A stretch of 64,000 bases of DNA. Source: Anas platyrhynchos. Its lineage: Eukaryota; Chordata; Aves; Anseriformes; Anatidae. Shown one piece after another: positions 1 to 12,119 of the stretch. The position numbers and the translations under genes were made by a program. The notes beneath the pieces are model-generated. The model made no database searches, was not told the DNA's origin, and saw only the letters and a list, made by a program, of their open reading frames with translations. The stretch is taken from the NCBI RefSeq assembly GCF_047663525.1, contig NC_092606.1, positions 3,346,501 to 3,410,500 on the forward strand. Reading direction: 5' to 3'. Each line of letters opens with the position of its first letter. Positions within the stretch are counted from its first letter, which is position 1.

Positions 1-991
1 TAAATTTAGTGTGCAGTCTCATTAAAGACAAATATTCTGGAAATTAAATTAGGTCTCAGGATACGGTCGCTTCGCAATGCACCTTACCTCAACAAAAAGT
101 TCGGAGTTGACTTTCCGCGACTAATTTCTCGTCACAGAGATTTGCAAAGCTCTGCCAATTTAAGCATCTTGTCATGCCTCTTTAGGATAGTCACATAATT
201 ACCGGAACTCCCATAATTTGAGACTCACACTAGGCCAAAAGCTTCCTTTTAGCAACCCAAAGTCTGTTTAATCACGAGTCAAGCTCTCCTGACAACTTAA
301 GCTGCAGTTGCTTATATTGACCAAACTTCCAGTGCTTTAATTTTCACAAGTTTACCAGCAGGATTAGTTTCTGAAGAGATCTGTCATTCCAAAGCATGAA
401 TTTAGGTCAGCTTTTTAACAAAATCTGATCTATGAATACAAATGCCATAAAATACTTCAACTTGGTATAGAAACAAGCAGTTTCTGGCTATGCTAGTAAT
501 ACAAATCAGAACTGTAATTATTTTTTTAAACAAGACCAAAAGCGAACAATTTCTCACATCAACACATTAAGAGCATCAATTCTTTTCAGACAAATCGCTT
601 GTTTAGAAAAAGAGATTTTGCCTATCATTGTCTCAATATAACACAGGAAAGTCTTGATTTCAGGCAATGGTCATTTTTAAGTATTCCTAAATAACTGTGT
701 ACAAAGACACAATGTGGAAAAGCATTATCATCAGAACGTAATAATATAGGCTCAGTATGATAACCAGCTTTTATTTTTTTACATACAAAAATTGAATCAA
801 CAGAAGACTTACATTTTTTTCTTGGATTCCCTTCTCCACTTTGATACCTATTTCCAAAATGTGTTCCAGTGAAATACAGTGGGGTTCACTAGATCACAGT
901 GATAACTGTTAGGTAACAAACATGAATCAAAAACCATAATTTGGGTTGAAGACAGTCTTTTTAAACTAAAATCACTCTGCCAGAACAATTC
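1..991 (-). other. SMG8: SMG8 3' UTR and downstream flank
   Basis: This AT-rich stretch follows the SMG8 stop. An AATAAA signal reads on the minus strand at 775-770, about 217 nt after the stop, so a cleavage site near 745-755 is likely. No open frame or repeat was recognised further left. In other vertebrates GDPD1 follows SMG8, but nothing of it is visible here. Confidence 0.55.
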
Positions 992-3900
992 TTACTGTGT
1001 AATCGCTTTCAGTATTCCTCGAAGAACTTTGTAACTCATTAATTGTTGGCTTTCTTTTGGAGGAAAGCAGGGTCCACGTTCTGTCACGTATGCATAAGGA
1101 AATCTAAGAACCCAGAGTCCATCAGCTGGAAGGGTTATTTCCTGCTTCTCAGGGTAAAATACAGGGCAAGGTGGTGGCCCTGGCTGAACCTGAAAACAAA
1201 AAGGAAATGGGTAGATAATTAAACATCATTAGAATAAAAACTTAAGAGCCGACTGAATCTAAGGAAGTCTGTTAAGTGTCTAAGTCTCGCCTACAGTCAA
1301 GATCTTACCCACTTCAGCACATCCCAGGACACCACTGTGCCACTACCGTGAGCCATCCCCAAGATTCCACTTCTACCATTGACAAGATGCTGAATTTACG
1401 GCTGCAGATGTGGCTGTCATTGGTAAGACCTCAACCCAAACACAAGCCATGCCCCTCCGACACACGCAACACTGCGTTAACAGGGGATTTACAGTACTGT
1501 AGTACAGATGTGCCTGAACCGTTACCTAAACTCATGTGCTGAAGGATTTCAGCAACATCTAATATAGGTCATGTATAATTCATATCAGAAGATTGAGAAA
1601 GCCTTATTCATATGAGCAACTGACGTGTGGAACCTACAATGCACAGCCTAACAGATTTTCCAACTAAAAACACACCCTTAGGAGTCGTAAAGCGTGATAT
1701 AGATGTAACCTGGGAACAGAAAAAGAAGGATCAGCATAAATAAAACCTTCAATTCTTGCCTCAGTTCCAAACAATAACGTGATAGATTGCTAATGGCATT
1801 AATTTTCTTCCACTTCATCCCACTCTCCTCTAAAAAGATAAATTGAAACGCTCCCTGGGGAGTCAGATGGCTGACAGTTTTCACACACAAAACCTCAGAG
1901 ATTAGTGAGGCAGGAGGACAAGAACAAAACTAACTAACTGCTGCACTGAATTGCATGTTTTTATAATACTGGTGGAATTTTGGCATTGGGAGTCACATTT
2001 CAGTCAGTATTCTTCCTTTAACTTCTGAAAGAAACAGGTTCATATCTGAGTAGTTGAAGGTTTCCCATAAAAGAAGCTAATTCTATTGTTTTGTGATTTG
2101 ATATTAAGGAGCTTGTAGCACTTCTCGAACAGCTCGAAGGGCTGCAAGATGTTCCAAAACTGCTTCCCCTCCCACCACTCATATGGAATGCATTCAGTAC
2201 TGACTCTTACTCAGCGACAATATCATGCAGTGAGCACTAATATGATTTCTTGCCATATTCTAACAAATAATGACCACCTCTGTACACGCAGTGTACATAT
2301 AGCAGTAATTGAAGGATGATACACCTGCCCAGATGTTACAGCCTTAAAAAAAAAGCGTAAATGGAGGTTTTTCTCCATTTCTTTGATATACACTTGAAAT
2401 TGGGAAAAAAAAATCCAAGTCAGGGGAAAAAAACACTTTTTTTTCACCTCCTAAATTCAAATGGTAACAAATAATAATAAATAACAAATATCAGCAATGA
2501 ATCACCGCTTTTCTCTATGACTTTTAAAATTATTAATTTAATTCTTCCACAGTCATTGCTCACAGGTCATCTTTTTTTTTTTAAATTACATTTTTTCCCA
2601 ATCTGAGCAAATGTTATTAATTCATTCTTGATAAAATAAATATTTAAAAACACTTACTTTATACGAAGTGTAAAGCTAGCATAAGCCAATCTTGAAGTTT
2701 TAAAAAATACCTGTTTACAAACCAGATATGTTGGGTGCTTTCTGCAACTACCACTTTGGAGAACTTGACTGAATTTTTTTGGTGTTGGACGGAGCTCCTT
2801 GTAGCACCCCGCTGACACCCTTTGCCTATCACCTTTGTGCCTTCCAGTCCTGTAACGCTCAAGCTTCTCTCTGCAGTGACCAGATTCCCTTTTCCATTTC
2901 TTACCTGAGGCGTCAGCGTTATTTGCAGTGGAGCATCCGGAACCACCACAAAGAGTCTCATGAACTGGGCGTAATGTGGCTTGAGCCCTCGTCCCTGAGT
3001 CGACGACAGGATGTAGAGCGGCATGTCAGAATTGAGGGCTTTGATGGCGGATTCCTTCGGCCCCCCGCCCATCACCTTCATGACCTTATCGGGTCCTGAA
3101 CACATGAACCTCCTGCCACGTGCATCTTCATATTCAAATCCTACAAAAGCTCGAGCGATGTCATCTCTCCGTCTCCCTCTTCCCATCACAACTGAGCTTC
3201 TTTTCGCAGGGATGGCCTTATTAGGTGCAGGCCAAGAGTTGGTATCTAAATCTCCTTCATCTTCAGTTCTCGTCCTGATGACAATGTCCCAAGGCATTAA
3301 ATAGTTTGTTCCTGGGATAAAGCCTTGTTGGTCTAGGCCCGTATGAAAGTTATAAGCCTTAGCAGGCCCCAGCTTCACCAGTGACCAACTGGAGAATTTA
3401 GGCAAAAGGCCCTTGGGGCAGTTGGAATGGAGCATCCCAGGGAGGTACTCGACAGTGGATGCCTGACGATCTACCAGGCTCGGCCTTTTCTCACTTTTGG
3501 AGTCCCCACTCTGCCCATGGCTTTCGGCATTGTCCCCTCCAGCCTGGGCATCAGGCGGGTATGTGCCCAAGCTGCCCGTCGACTGACCCAGGCTGAGGGC
3601 CAAGCTCAGACCTGTGCTTTCTCCCTGAGTCTGAGGTTCTTTTTCTTTTAGTTTCTCAATCTCGCCTTCCGGAGGGGCAGGCGAGGACTCGTCCCTAGCA
3701 GGTGCCGGATCAGGGGTGCTTGGCTGAAACACAGGAAAATTGATGTGCTCCAGTTTCCCACAGCATTTTTCTTCCAGAAGCTATGAAAAAGAAAATGCAA
3801 AAAAAGAAAATTAACTTTCTAATTTGTCTCTGGCACAAGTGAGTTCGGAGCCACAGCATGCAGCAGGTCCAAGCAGGGTTCAAGAGGTGTGAGAATCAAA

Positions 3901-6900
3901 GGGGCAGTGGAAGTACAGCCCACACACAATGGGCTTCAAATTCACGTGAACCACTACACACAAAGATGCTCCTATCAGCATGGAGTGGTGCGGGCTGAAA
4001 TTGCCCACGCAGCCCATCACGCACAGAATTCCCACTCCCAAGAATCTCTTCCCCAAGCAACTTTTACAACTTGATAAAGTTAAAAGGAAACTTATCTGTG
4101 GCCACTTCAGAATACAGATTTTGCTGATAAAGCAAAAGCACTGCTTGAAGAAAAAATAGAGACTCAGTAGTTACCTGGTAAAAGTCGTAATTTGCTGCTT
4201 TGATATCAAAGGGGTCGTCCCGAGGAGCTTGTTTCCTTCCACAGTTGCAGGCACCAGTGGAACGAGCCCGGCTGTTGTGGTACAGGATTGGAGGATTTCT
4301 GTCTGCTTCTGGCTTCTCACCTAAAAGGGAAATCAAACAATCCCCAAATTACCCACTAATTCAAGAGATTCTTTGGTTCCCTTCATCCACTGCCTCCTCC
4401 TTGCTATACATGTACGTAAAATTATTTATCAGCATCTCCTTCTCTCTTTCCCGCTTTTTATACTAAGTTCCAGTGTAGATTTTACTGCTCAACTGAATCT
4501 GCTTTGCTTTTAGAAGCTTCCTAAAAGGCATAAATACTTCTTCAGCCTGCAATACATGTTTCAGTTTCTATCCCTTGACTGAACTCAATCAAACTATTAG
4601 AAAGAAGGAGGTGGTGGGCACTTTTACTTTCCTGGAGATATTTTTTTTCAGTTCTGTATCTCGTTAGAAGAACTCCAGTGTATCTCCTTCAATCAGCAAT
4701 ACAGAATCAAAGTTACTACTAACAGCAAACTTGTTCCTAAACATTGCTCAATATAAGCGGGGTGGTGGCGCCTGCTTTACATTGCATTTAGAGGATGCAA
4801 GGGCATAAAGACATGAGAACAGTTACTGGAATTTATGCCTTCAGAACACCGACACAAAGAACAGTCCCCTACGATCTGTGGTTTCTTTGCTGTCCTAGTC
4901 CTATGCCATGCAAATGCATCACATACAGTCCCACCACATACAACAAACTGCAGAGGATGAGGCCTGAACTGGCCATGGAAGCTAAACCACCTCCAAATCA
5001 GAATGGTCCCTCCTGGCTGTGAGTGGGCATCTCAGCAGGGCAACACCGAAGCAACCTGCACAATAGCTCTGCTGCAATTAATGACGCTCAAGGAAGACGA
5101 AGCTTTAGCAGCACCAAGCTTCCATATCCACGTCCTTCCCATGCTTTCATCTTCCATAATCACCCAAGAGCTGGTGCTCTCACCCTGAGACATTTTAAAA
5201 CAGGTACGAAATTAAACCACGAGAATCAATCCCAACCGAGCTTCTTTACCTGCTTTTGGGAGCAGATGAAACTTGTGCACGCAGTGCTGGTCAGTTAGGC
5301 TGCGCTCCTCGCACAGCTGGTGCCCGTTGCTCCAGAACTTGTAACAGTCCTCGTTAAGCTGCATGGCGTACTTGTGGAAGGCCGGGCCGCGCGCGTGCTG
5401 GCTGTACACGCGCAGGGCCTGCGCCAGCTGGTTCTTGTGGACCGTCATGGTGTAGTTGTGGGGCAGGTTGGACTGATAGGCGCTGTGGGCCATGGGGAGC
5501 GCTTTCTGGCAACGGTTTTCAGAGAATTTGGTGTCTATGTCTAAATAACCTTCCAAGACTTTGATGCTGCCCATGATTTTGGAGCTCAGTTCCCCGGTAA
5601 GAGAAGTCGGGTCGTCGTCTTTGCCTTCGATGGTCACTTCGTACAGCTTCAAAGCCGCAGCAACCCACTTCTGGTAGGTCGGGAGCTCAAAGTGAGAGGG
5701 CTGCGGGTTCCTCCCCACGCTGTCGTCAAAGCCCTTCTTGCTGAGCACCAGCTCCACGTGTTGCCACAAGAACTCCTTGAGGGTGCAGTCCACCAGCTGC
5801 CCAGAGGAGCTGGAGCTGCTGCTGCTGCTCTCCGCGTAGAAGGACAGCTGCTGCCTGCCGTGGCGCATCATCTGATACCTCCTGGGTCCCGACAGCGTGG
5901 GAGCCAGCAGCGAGTCCGTCTCCCTCATGGTGCAGTTGCTCCTGAGCTGATCGAGCAGCATGGCCACGGGATCCTCGCCGTCCTGGGCCCCCCCCGCCAC
6001 GATGTACACGAAGGCCTGGTTGGCGGGCACGGTGAAGAGGCAGTTGATGCTCTGGTTGGTCAGCACCCTGCTCTTGCGGAAGATGCGGTAGATCTGATCC
6101 TCCAAGGCGTGCTGCAACCTCCTCTTGGGGGAGTGCTTTTTGGGGGGCGGCTTTTCCAGGTGGCCGCAGGGGTCCTGGCCCCTGCTCGGGAGGGGATCCA
6201 CCTTCAGGGCCCCGTTGAGCTGGAAGAGGAAGAGGAGGCGCGGCGGGCAGGGCCTGCAGTTCAGCTTCCACTCCTTGCCGACCGGGCAGTCCTTGATGGC
6301 AGCCTTCAGGGAGGGCAGCACCTTCTGCCGCAGCCCGTCCAGCGCCCGGAAGACGCGGTCGTAAGTGATGTCGAAGGAGCAGGTGGGGTGCACCAGCAGC
6401 AGGATATGGCAGACGGAGAAGAGGTAGAGGAGGCTCAGGCAGTGCAGCTTCTCCTGGTGCTTCCAGAACTCGTGAGCCTCGGCATGGGGCAGCGGCCCGG
6501 GGCCTCCGGCCGCGCTCTCCCTGCTCTCTGCAGCCGCCAGGTCCCCGCAGGCCTTCAGCAGCTGCGGCGTGTCGCAGATGGAGGTGAGCACCAGGTAGAG
6601 CACCCTGCTCTCCTGGCTGTAGTACGCCTGCAGATCGTTGTAGTCCTTGGCCGCCGGCTCGCCCTCCGTCCCGCCAGCATCTCCAGCCTCCTCGGGGTCA
6701 GCCGGCTCGAAGAGGGGGAAGACCTGCCTGTCGCACACGGTGCTCACCAGGGCCGCCTTCTCGGAGCACAGCTGCAGCGCGGTCTTCCCGAAGATGCCGA
6801 CCACGCACACCTCCTCCTCGCCGGGGGACGAAGGAGCCGGTCCCGCTCCCGGCCCCGCAGCCGCCGCCGCCGCCCCGCCGCTCCCCTCGGCGCCGGCCGC

Positions 6901-6948
6901 GGCCGCCAGCAGCAGCTCCCGCAGGCTCACCGGCCCCGGCAGCGGCAT
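992..6948 (-). CDS. SMG8: SMG8, nonsense-mediated mRNA decay factor (complete CDS, 4 exons)
   Basis: SMG8 pairs with SMG9 and restrains the SMG1 kinase, which phosphorylates UPF1 in nonsense-mediated decay. Coding exons in transcript order are 5250-6948, 4175-4320, 2905-3780 and 992-1189. All introns are GT-AG and phases join exactly, giving 972 residues against 991 in human. The start is the ATG at 6948-6946 (MPLPGPVSLREL), matching the human N-terminus. An open frame runs 44 codons further upstream, but nothing in it is recognised. The N-terminal part carries VCVVGIFGKTALQ near residue 47, the P-loop-like start of the G-domain fold. A low-complexity Ala/Gly stretch comes before it and a Ser run lies near residue 371. 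The middle (HAEAHEFWKHQEKL, LVHPTCSFDITYDRVFRALD) and the C-terminus (VLRGILKAITQ) are near-identical to human as remembered. PRR11 lies upstream on the same strand. No frameshift or internal stop was seen. Confidence 0.97.
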
Positions 6949-7130
6949 GGCCCGGCCCGGCACGGCTCGGATCGGCTCTGCCCTGCCCGGGCCCGCGCCT
7001 GCGCCGAGGCCGAGGCGGAGCCTGCGCCCCGCAACGGGAAGCGGAAGGGGGCGGTGGGGGAAATGGGGGCAGGGGTTCACCCGCTCCGGGTGGGTTGGGG
7101 GTACAACCCCGGGGCAGCACGCAGGGGGGA
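6480..7130 (-). promoter_or_regulatory. SMG8: CpG island over the SMG8 promoter and first exon
   Basis: This is very GC-rich sequence dense in CpG, spanning the 5' end of the SMG8 CDS and the roughly 180 bases upstream of its ATG. No TATA box was seen, which suits a housekeeping CpG-island promoter. The transcription start was not located. Confidence 0.6.
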
Positions 7131-7261
7131 GCCGCAGTCACCAAAGTGCCTCCTTGGGCCTTTCCTGATTGTCCCCAAAGGCTTGGGACAGCCGCAGAGG
7201 GCTGGCGGCCCGTGCTGTAGCTGGGGCGCTGCTGGGACACCGCAACCAGGGGCTTAGAGGC

Positions 7262-7620
7262 ACAGCAGCCTTAAGGGTGGAAGAGACCTGCAGGAGCATC
7301 TGACCATCACCCGGCCACCAGGGTCCCATAAGGTCTCCCCTGAGCCTCCTCTTCACCGTAACTCCCCCCCCCAGTTCCCTCAGCTCCTCCTCAGAGGACT
7401 TGTGCTCCAGGACCTTCACCAGCTTTGTAGCCCTTCTCTGGACACGTTTATAGGGTCTCTATGTCCTCCTTGTACAGAGGGGCCCAAAAGTGGACGCAGC
7501 ACTTGAGGTGCAGCCTCACCAGAGCAGAGTACGAGGGGACAGTCACCTCCCTGGCCCTGCTGACCACACTATTCCTGACACAAGCCAGGATGCTGTTGGA
7601 TGTGCACAAAGTGGTGGCTC
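7262..7620 (-). mobile_element. CR1 non-LTR retrotransposon fragment (5'-truncated)
   Basis: Plus-strand text such as GAGGTGCAGCCTCACCAGAG (shifted by a few bases), CTGACCACACTATTCCTGAC and CAAGCCAGGATGCTGTTGGA matches the well-known avian CR1 3' region. The left edge, around TTAAGGGTGGAAGAGACCTG, resembles the reverse complement of the CR1 3' tail. The element is therefore read as inserted on the minus strand with its 3' end near 7262. It lies between PRR11 and SMG8. Edges are approximate and no coding capacity remains. Confidence 0.85.
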
Positions 7621-8296
7621 TCTGGAAAGCAGCCTCAAGGTTTGGTGAAGTCAAGTCCTTCTCCTGAGCAGAGGGAAGCTGTGGCACTGGCACAGTGTGT
7701 GTCCACCACTAGTGGAGAGCTCATCTCAACGCTCTAGGAGCCATTCCCTTATTGCCTTGAAGCAGCATAGTCGTGTAACACAACAGGTGATCAGACATCA
7801 GCCCAGAGTGACACATACAAGTACTTGATACACTCTTAACCATATCATAGAATTGTCTGTGGGAACATGTAGGCTCTCACTTTAATAACACTGCTTAATT
7901 GTTTCTTTGAATTTATGTAATTACCATCAAGATCCTTGTTACAAAAATGTAAAAGCAATATTGAATTTCAATAAACAAGCACACATTTACATGACAAGCA
8001 GAATCGATGCCAGGAACATTACAGTCCCAGCTTCAGCAGCAGCCAGGTCTCAAAAATCTCAGGAAATTTCATTCTGTTTTTTTTTTTTTTTTCCTTCATT
8101 ATCAGAGAAGATGGAACCAGTCTGAGACACATCAGAAATATGTCGCCTTTAAAAAAGGCAGATTTCCAATAGTGTTTTCAAAATGCCCCTTTCTCAAATG
8201 TACTGCATTTACTTACAGATTCACTGTCTGCGTGACATAAAAATTGGATTCAAGTGGCTTCCTGACCACAAACGAAAAATACACTGTTCCATGAAC
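7621..8296 (-). other. PRR11: PRR11 3' UTR region
   Basis: This is the sequence between the CR1 fragment and the PRR11 stop. It contains a T-run at 8079-8094 (an A-run in the transcript). No AATAAA was found on the minus strand, but a variant ATTAAA reads at 7886-7881, about 410 nt after the stop, and is the best poly(A) candidate. No other gene is seen. Confidence 0.4.
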
Positions 8297-11200
8297 CTAC
8301 TTCTGTTCATCAAAGCTGCTTGCAGCACTCAGCCGGGCTGGCGAAGGACTTTTTGGATGAGCCATCTGGTAAAACAAGAACAGGGTCAGATCTTGGAAAA
8401 CGAACTTAATACTAATTGCTGCTGAGATAAAATATAACGTGATTCTTAACTGACATTTCATAAAAGAAAACAGACACGGCCAATCCTCAAGATGTTATTA
8501 ACCCTCAGATTTTGTTCTCCAGGAAACTGGAGCTCTGATATTGGAGATAGCACTAAACGCACAAGAACGGCTATCAAAAAAGCATATTTTCTTCTTTGCA
8601 TGGTCAAATAACCAAGGATGGGCAAAGGTATTTCCATCCTGCAGTTTCCTTACCATTAAAATGGGAATCAGTAGAACAAGCACCCTTATTTGCGGGTACT
8701 TGGCACTTTTGGATGAGAATTATGGGGAGATTACCTAACGTATACCAACAGCACTGCATCATAGGAAAAAAGTCAGTATGCAACTGTATGGATTTTAAGG
8801 CCAGCTCCTCGTTACAGACACCACAACTTGCCTGAAATTTGCGCCGTAATGCCTGTGTCATTATTGGCGTCAACCCGGTCCCACACTCAATGTTTTCTTT
8901 GTTTAGTGGAGTGCCACCCGGACTTCTGAAAAGATTGGAAACAAAGGAAATTAGTTCTCTAGTTAAATTAGTTCTCTAATTTTATTTAGAAAAACAAAAC
9001 GAGAATGGGACTTACCTTTGTATATTGACCTTCTTAAGATGTTTTCGAAGATCTAACTGATTTTTAGGTGGGGTACTACTGGAAAAAAGTGTTAAAATGG
9101 AACATTTTCCACTGTGTAAATAGTGTTCATCATTGTTCTGAACAGAAAAATCTGTTCTGAACAGAAAAATCTAACAACAAAGAAAGGAAGAAAGTGTCTT
9201 ACGTTAAGGAGTTTGTAATGTGAGCTGACGGCTTGGATTTAGATCTCAGACTAACGCTTTGTAAATCTGAGACTGTAATTAATGCCTTGCGTGTCTTCAC
9301 TGGTGATCCTGCCTGAAGTTAGAAAATAAATGTTACCACAGATAGACTTCATAAGGCCTCGCTGATCTGAGATCTATTTAATATTGATATTCTGAGAGAT
9401 TTCTATGCTTAGGGTTTTTATGTTTTTTTGAATCCTGAAGATTTTGATGCATAGGTGATAGGTTTATTTAAAGAAACAAAACTTCTGCAAACAAGATTTT
9501 AGATAGGCAAAAGAAGGTGCAAAATATACTGCTAACACAGACATAAAGCTACATGCCCTTAATGTAAAGTTAGACCTGTCCAGCACATCAGCTGACATTA
9601 GTCACTTGATTTCTTCATTTCAAATGCCCACATGCAGAATTAGAACGATTCCTTAAACCTGATCACTGAGTTTTTTCAAGAGAAGAATTAATTTATTGAA
9701 GAATTCTATGAAGTGCTAAGACAAGCACTGCAGGAAATACACCAATTCCAGTGCAGAGCTGCCCCCAATACACCATTTATCCACATGTCCTCTGGTTTAC
9801 CTTGTCTGTTCTCAGGTTGCTCTCCGTCTTCTTTAGTTTTACATTCAGGAGATCTTTGAGAGTGATCTGCATTGGCACATCCTTTTTTTGTGACGGCGCC
9901 TGAAAATAAAAGGTGGTTGGAAGGGCAGTTAGGATCAGCAAGTGACCCATCCTTCACAATAACGTCTGTTCCTGATGAACTGGGTCCCAAGAACCCAGCC
10001 ACGAGTGCAGAAACAGAAGAACCTTCTTACTCCCTACCTGAAGTGCTTTAGAGCCGTTGCCCTGTTTGAGGAGGAGAGGTGCTGGAGGCAGTTTTGGTGG
10101 GGGCAGCGGTGGTGGTGGTGGTGGTGGAGGTGGAGGAGGAGGGGGCGCAGACACAGGCTGCGGCTGTACTGCAGGAGGTGTGCACAGGGACGACAGCGGG
10201 CCCATCTGCGTTTGTGCGGGAGCACCCAGTGTTGTTTTATTGCACTTTTGACAAATAGAATTTTCTGAAGACGAAGTTACAACTCCATTCATCTGAAAAC
10301 AATATAAATAAATAAGAGAATATTAAATTCACTGATAAAAGTAGGTAGAATTCAAGAAAAAGGAGCTTGTGGCTTCAGCTGATCCAGAGAGATACAGATG
10401 CCCTCTTAGGATGTTCACCAGAAAACCAATTCCCTTTAGCCATCAGGTAACTGCAGCTTAGTAATGCTGAATGTGAAGAAGAGGTGAAGCACTCCCCGGT
10501 GAGGAGGTCTTGATTTTCTCCTCACTGACCACAGATCCCTACACAAGCCAACGTTACCCTGCCCCACAGGGATTGACACTGACCTGGAGCATTCCCTGTA
10601 GTCTGGAAAATTCGGTCTCCAACTTTTCCAGCTGCTCTCTGAATGCGTTTAGCTCCCTTAAGTAGATTTGTGATGGAAATATTGTCTCTTTAACCATCTT
10701 AAAACTCTGAGTATAAAAAGAAACAAATATTTTCAGTTATATTTCCAGATACAGAGGCCCAACTACTGATGAAAGTTCTGTCACAGGGTCTTCTCATTGA
10801 GGTCAACAGAAAGGCACTGCAGGAAGATACAGTTTCACCAAACAGTTCCTTGGCAGGAACAACTTTCTCAAAAAAGCCTTTTAACTTCATCTAGGAATTC
10901 TAAGGTCTAGTTCACATTGGACCTGAAAAGTGAACACAGTCACCTCTGCTATTAAAGAAAGACTGCAACTCCTGACACTGCAAATCCTGCTGATGCTGCC
11001 ATATACAAACTCCAATTTCACATACATTTTTAATGTTTATAGCAACCTTGGACATTTTCTCATAGTTACTCCTTCAACAATAAACACAATATATATTTAG
11101 ATGTTTCAACAGACATAATTAAGTTTACAGCCTACTTTTCATATTTGACATATCTTGCATCTGAGTTCTAAGGCTGACCTCACACATTGTCAAAACCCAG

Positions 11201-11913
11201 AAAAGCAGAAAACTTACCTGCGCAACAGTGTTCTGGCACCAGCAATACCAGAACGACACCGTTGTTGTGAGAGGCTTTACCACGCTTCTTACACTGGGCA
11301 AGGCTAATGACCAGCGTGAGGATGGGTGGCTTGGGACAGAGGGTGGGTCCGGCGGAAGGTCACCTGCTGACCTGGGATAGAATAGTTCAGAATGAGGTCA
11401 TAAATATACTTTTATTATAAATATTTTTAATTCCAGTCTTTGAAAAAGGTAACAGTGAGCAAGATAACAGTGAGTAAAGGATAAGTACTAGCAACAGCAG
11501 GTGTCAGTGTAGTAAACACGAGCACAGAGGCCAGGAGAGGCTAGAAAACGCTGAAAAGTGTTCCAGCACTAAATAGATCATAAAAAAAAAATAACTATTT
11601 CGAATCTTAACTGCTTCTACACGTTAAAGCTAACGGCAGATGGAGCAGTAGGGGATACACGAGCTGACACAGCCCCACAGCCCAGGCTCTCAGCGGGCTC
11701 CAGACGCCGTTCTGTTACCTCAGCTCCGTGTATCAGCACAAGCAAAGAGCGGACGCAGAAATTAAGTTAAAAACCCACAAATTTAGCCAAAAACGGAGCT
11801 CCTTACAGCGGCGCAGCACAGCCCGAGCCGCGGGGCCCGGCGGCAGCTCCTTTCCCTGTCAGGCGCCGCTTCGCTCTGGCTCTGGCTTTCCGCCGACGCC
11901 TGCACTTGGCCAT
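8297..11913 (-). CDS. PRR11: PRR11, proline-rich protein 11 (complete CDS, 9 coding exons)
   Basis: PRR11 is a cell-cycle protein tied to S/G2/M progression and actin/mitotic functions. Coding exons in order are 11807-11913, 11218-11371, 10584-10706, 10038-10292, 9801-9899, 9203-9312, 9016-9078, 8832-8925 and 8297-8365. Phases are continuous and the product is 357 aa (human 360). The start [13 protein letters not shown] matches the basic human N-terminus. Residues 178-190 are 13 consecutive prolines, followed by LPPPKLPP. A Cys pair (CQKC) precedes them, as in the human SCPSCGQTC segment. The blocks [16 protein letters not shown] and [16 protein letters not shown] are strongly conserved, and the C-terminus is SSFDEQK. 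All introns are GT-AG except the last, which has a GC donor at 8831-8830. The gene is head-to-head with SKA2. Confidence 0.96.
9134..9171 (+). repeat. 19-bp tandem duplication in a PRR11 intron
   Basis: Two adjacent copies of TGTTCTGAACAGAAAAATC. It lies between PRR11 coding exons 6 and 7 and is not near enough to either splice site to matter obviously. Confidence 0.85.
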
Positions 11914-11915
11914 TC

Positions 11916-12089
11916 CTGTCAGAAACGGAGAGATTATGGGCAAAACGTGGAAAAAAAACCATGAAATTTGACGTGGGGACGGTAAATTCGCCATATAAGG
12001 AGCGAAGGGCAAACACGACGGGGGCCATGGGGGGGACCCCCCCCCCTCCAGTCCCGGTCCCCCCCGGCCCCCCCCGGCCGCCGCTCACC
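11916..12089 (-). other. PRR11: PRR11 5' UTR: intron and end of a noncoding first exon
   Basis: On the minus strand the PRR11 start codon sits two bases after a good acceptor (CTCTCCGTTTCTGACAG, ending at 11916). A consensus donor, GAG followed by GTGAGC, lies at 12089/12088. A 173-nt intron in the 5' UTR is inferred, placing the noncoding first exon at and upstream of 12089. This has not been confirmed with transcripts. Confidence 0.6.
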
Positions 12090-12108
12090 TCACGGCCGGC
12101 GCCACCGA

Positions 12109-12114
12109 TTCAAA
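12109..12114 (-). promoter_or_regulatory. CHR-like element (TTTGAA) on the PRR11 side
   Basis: TTTGAA reads on the minus strand near the inferred PRR11 transcription start. The nearest CCAAT box is 23 bases upstream in PRR11 direction. CHR plus NF-Y sites is the usual layout of DREAM/MuvB-controlled G2/M genes. A single hexamer is weak evidence alone; the context raises it. Confidence 0.45.
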
Positions 12115-12119
12115 CCGGG

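Noticed and set aside
1276-1542. 88-codon plus-strand frame in the last SMG8 intron as a separate gene
   Set aside because: No homology, antisense to SMG8, and length fits chance.
5692-7257. 521-codon plus-strand open frame over the SMG8 first exon
   Set aside because: It is antisense to a clearly conserved coding exon in very GC-rich DNA. Low stop frequency and complementarity to biased codons explain it, and the translated sequence looks like no protein.
11783-12088. 101-codon minus-strand frame over PRR11 coding exon 1
   Set aside because: It is out of frame with the start that matches the PRR11 N-terminus ([13 protein letters not shown]) and gives no recognisable protein.
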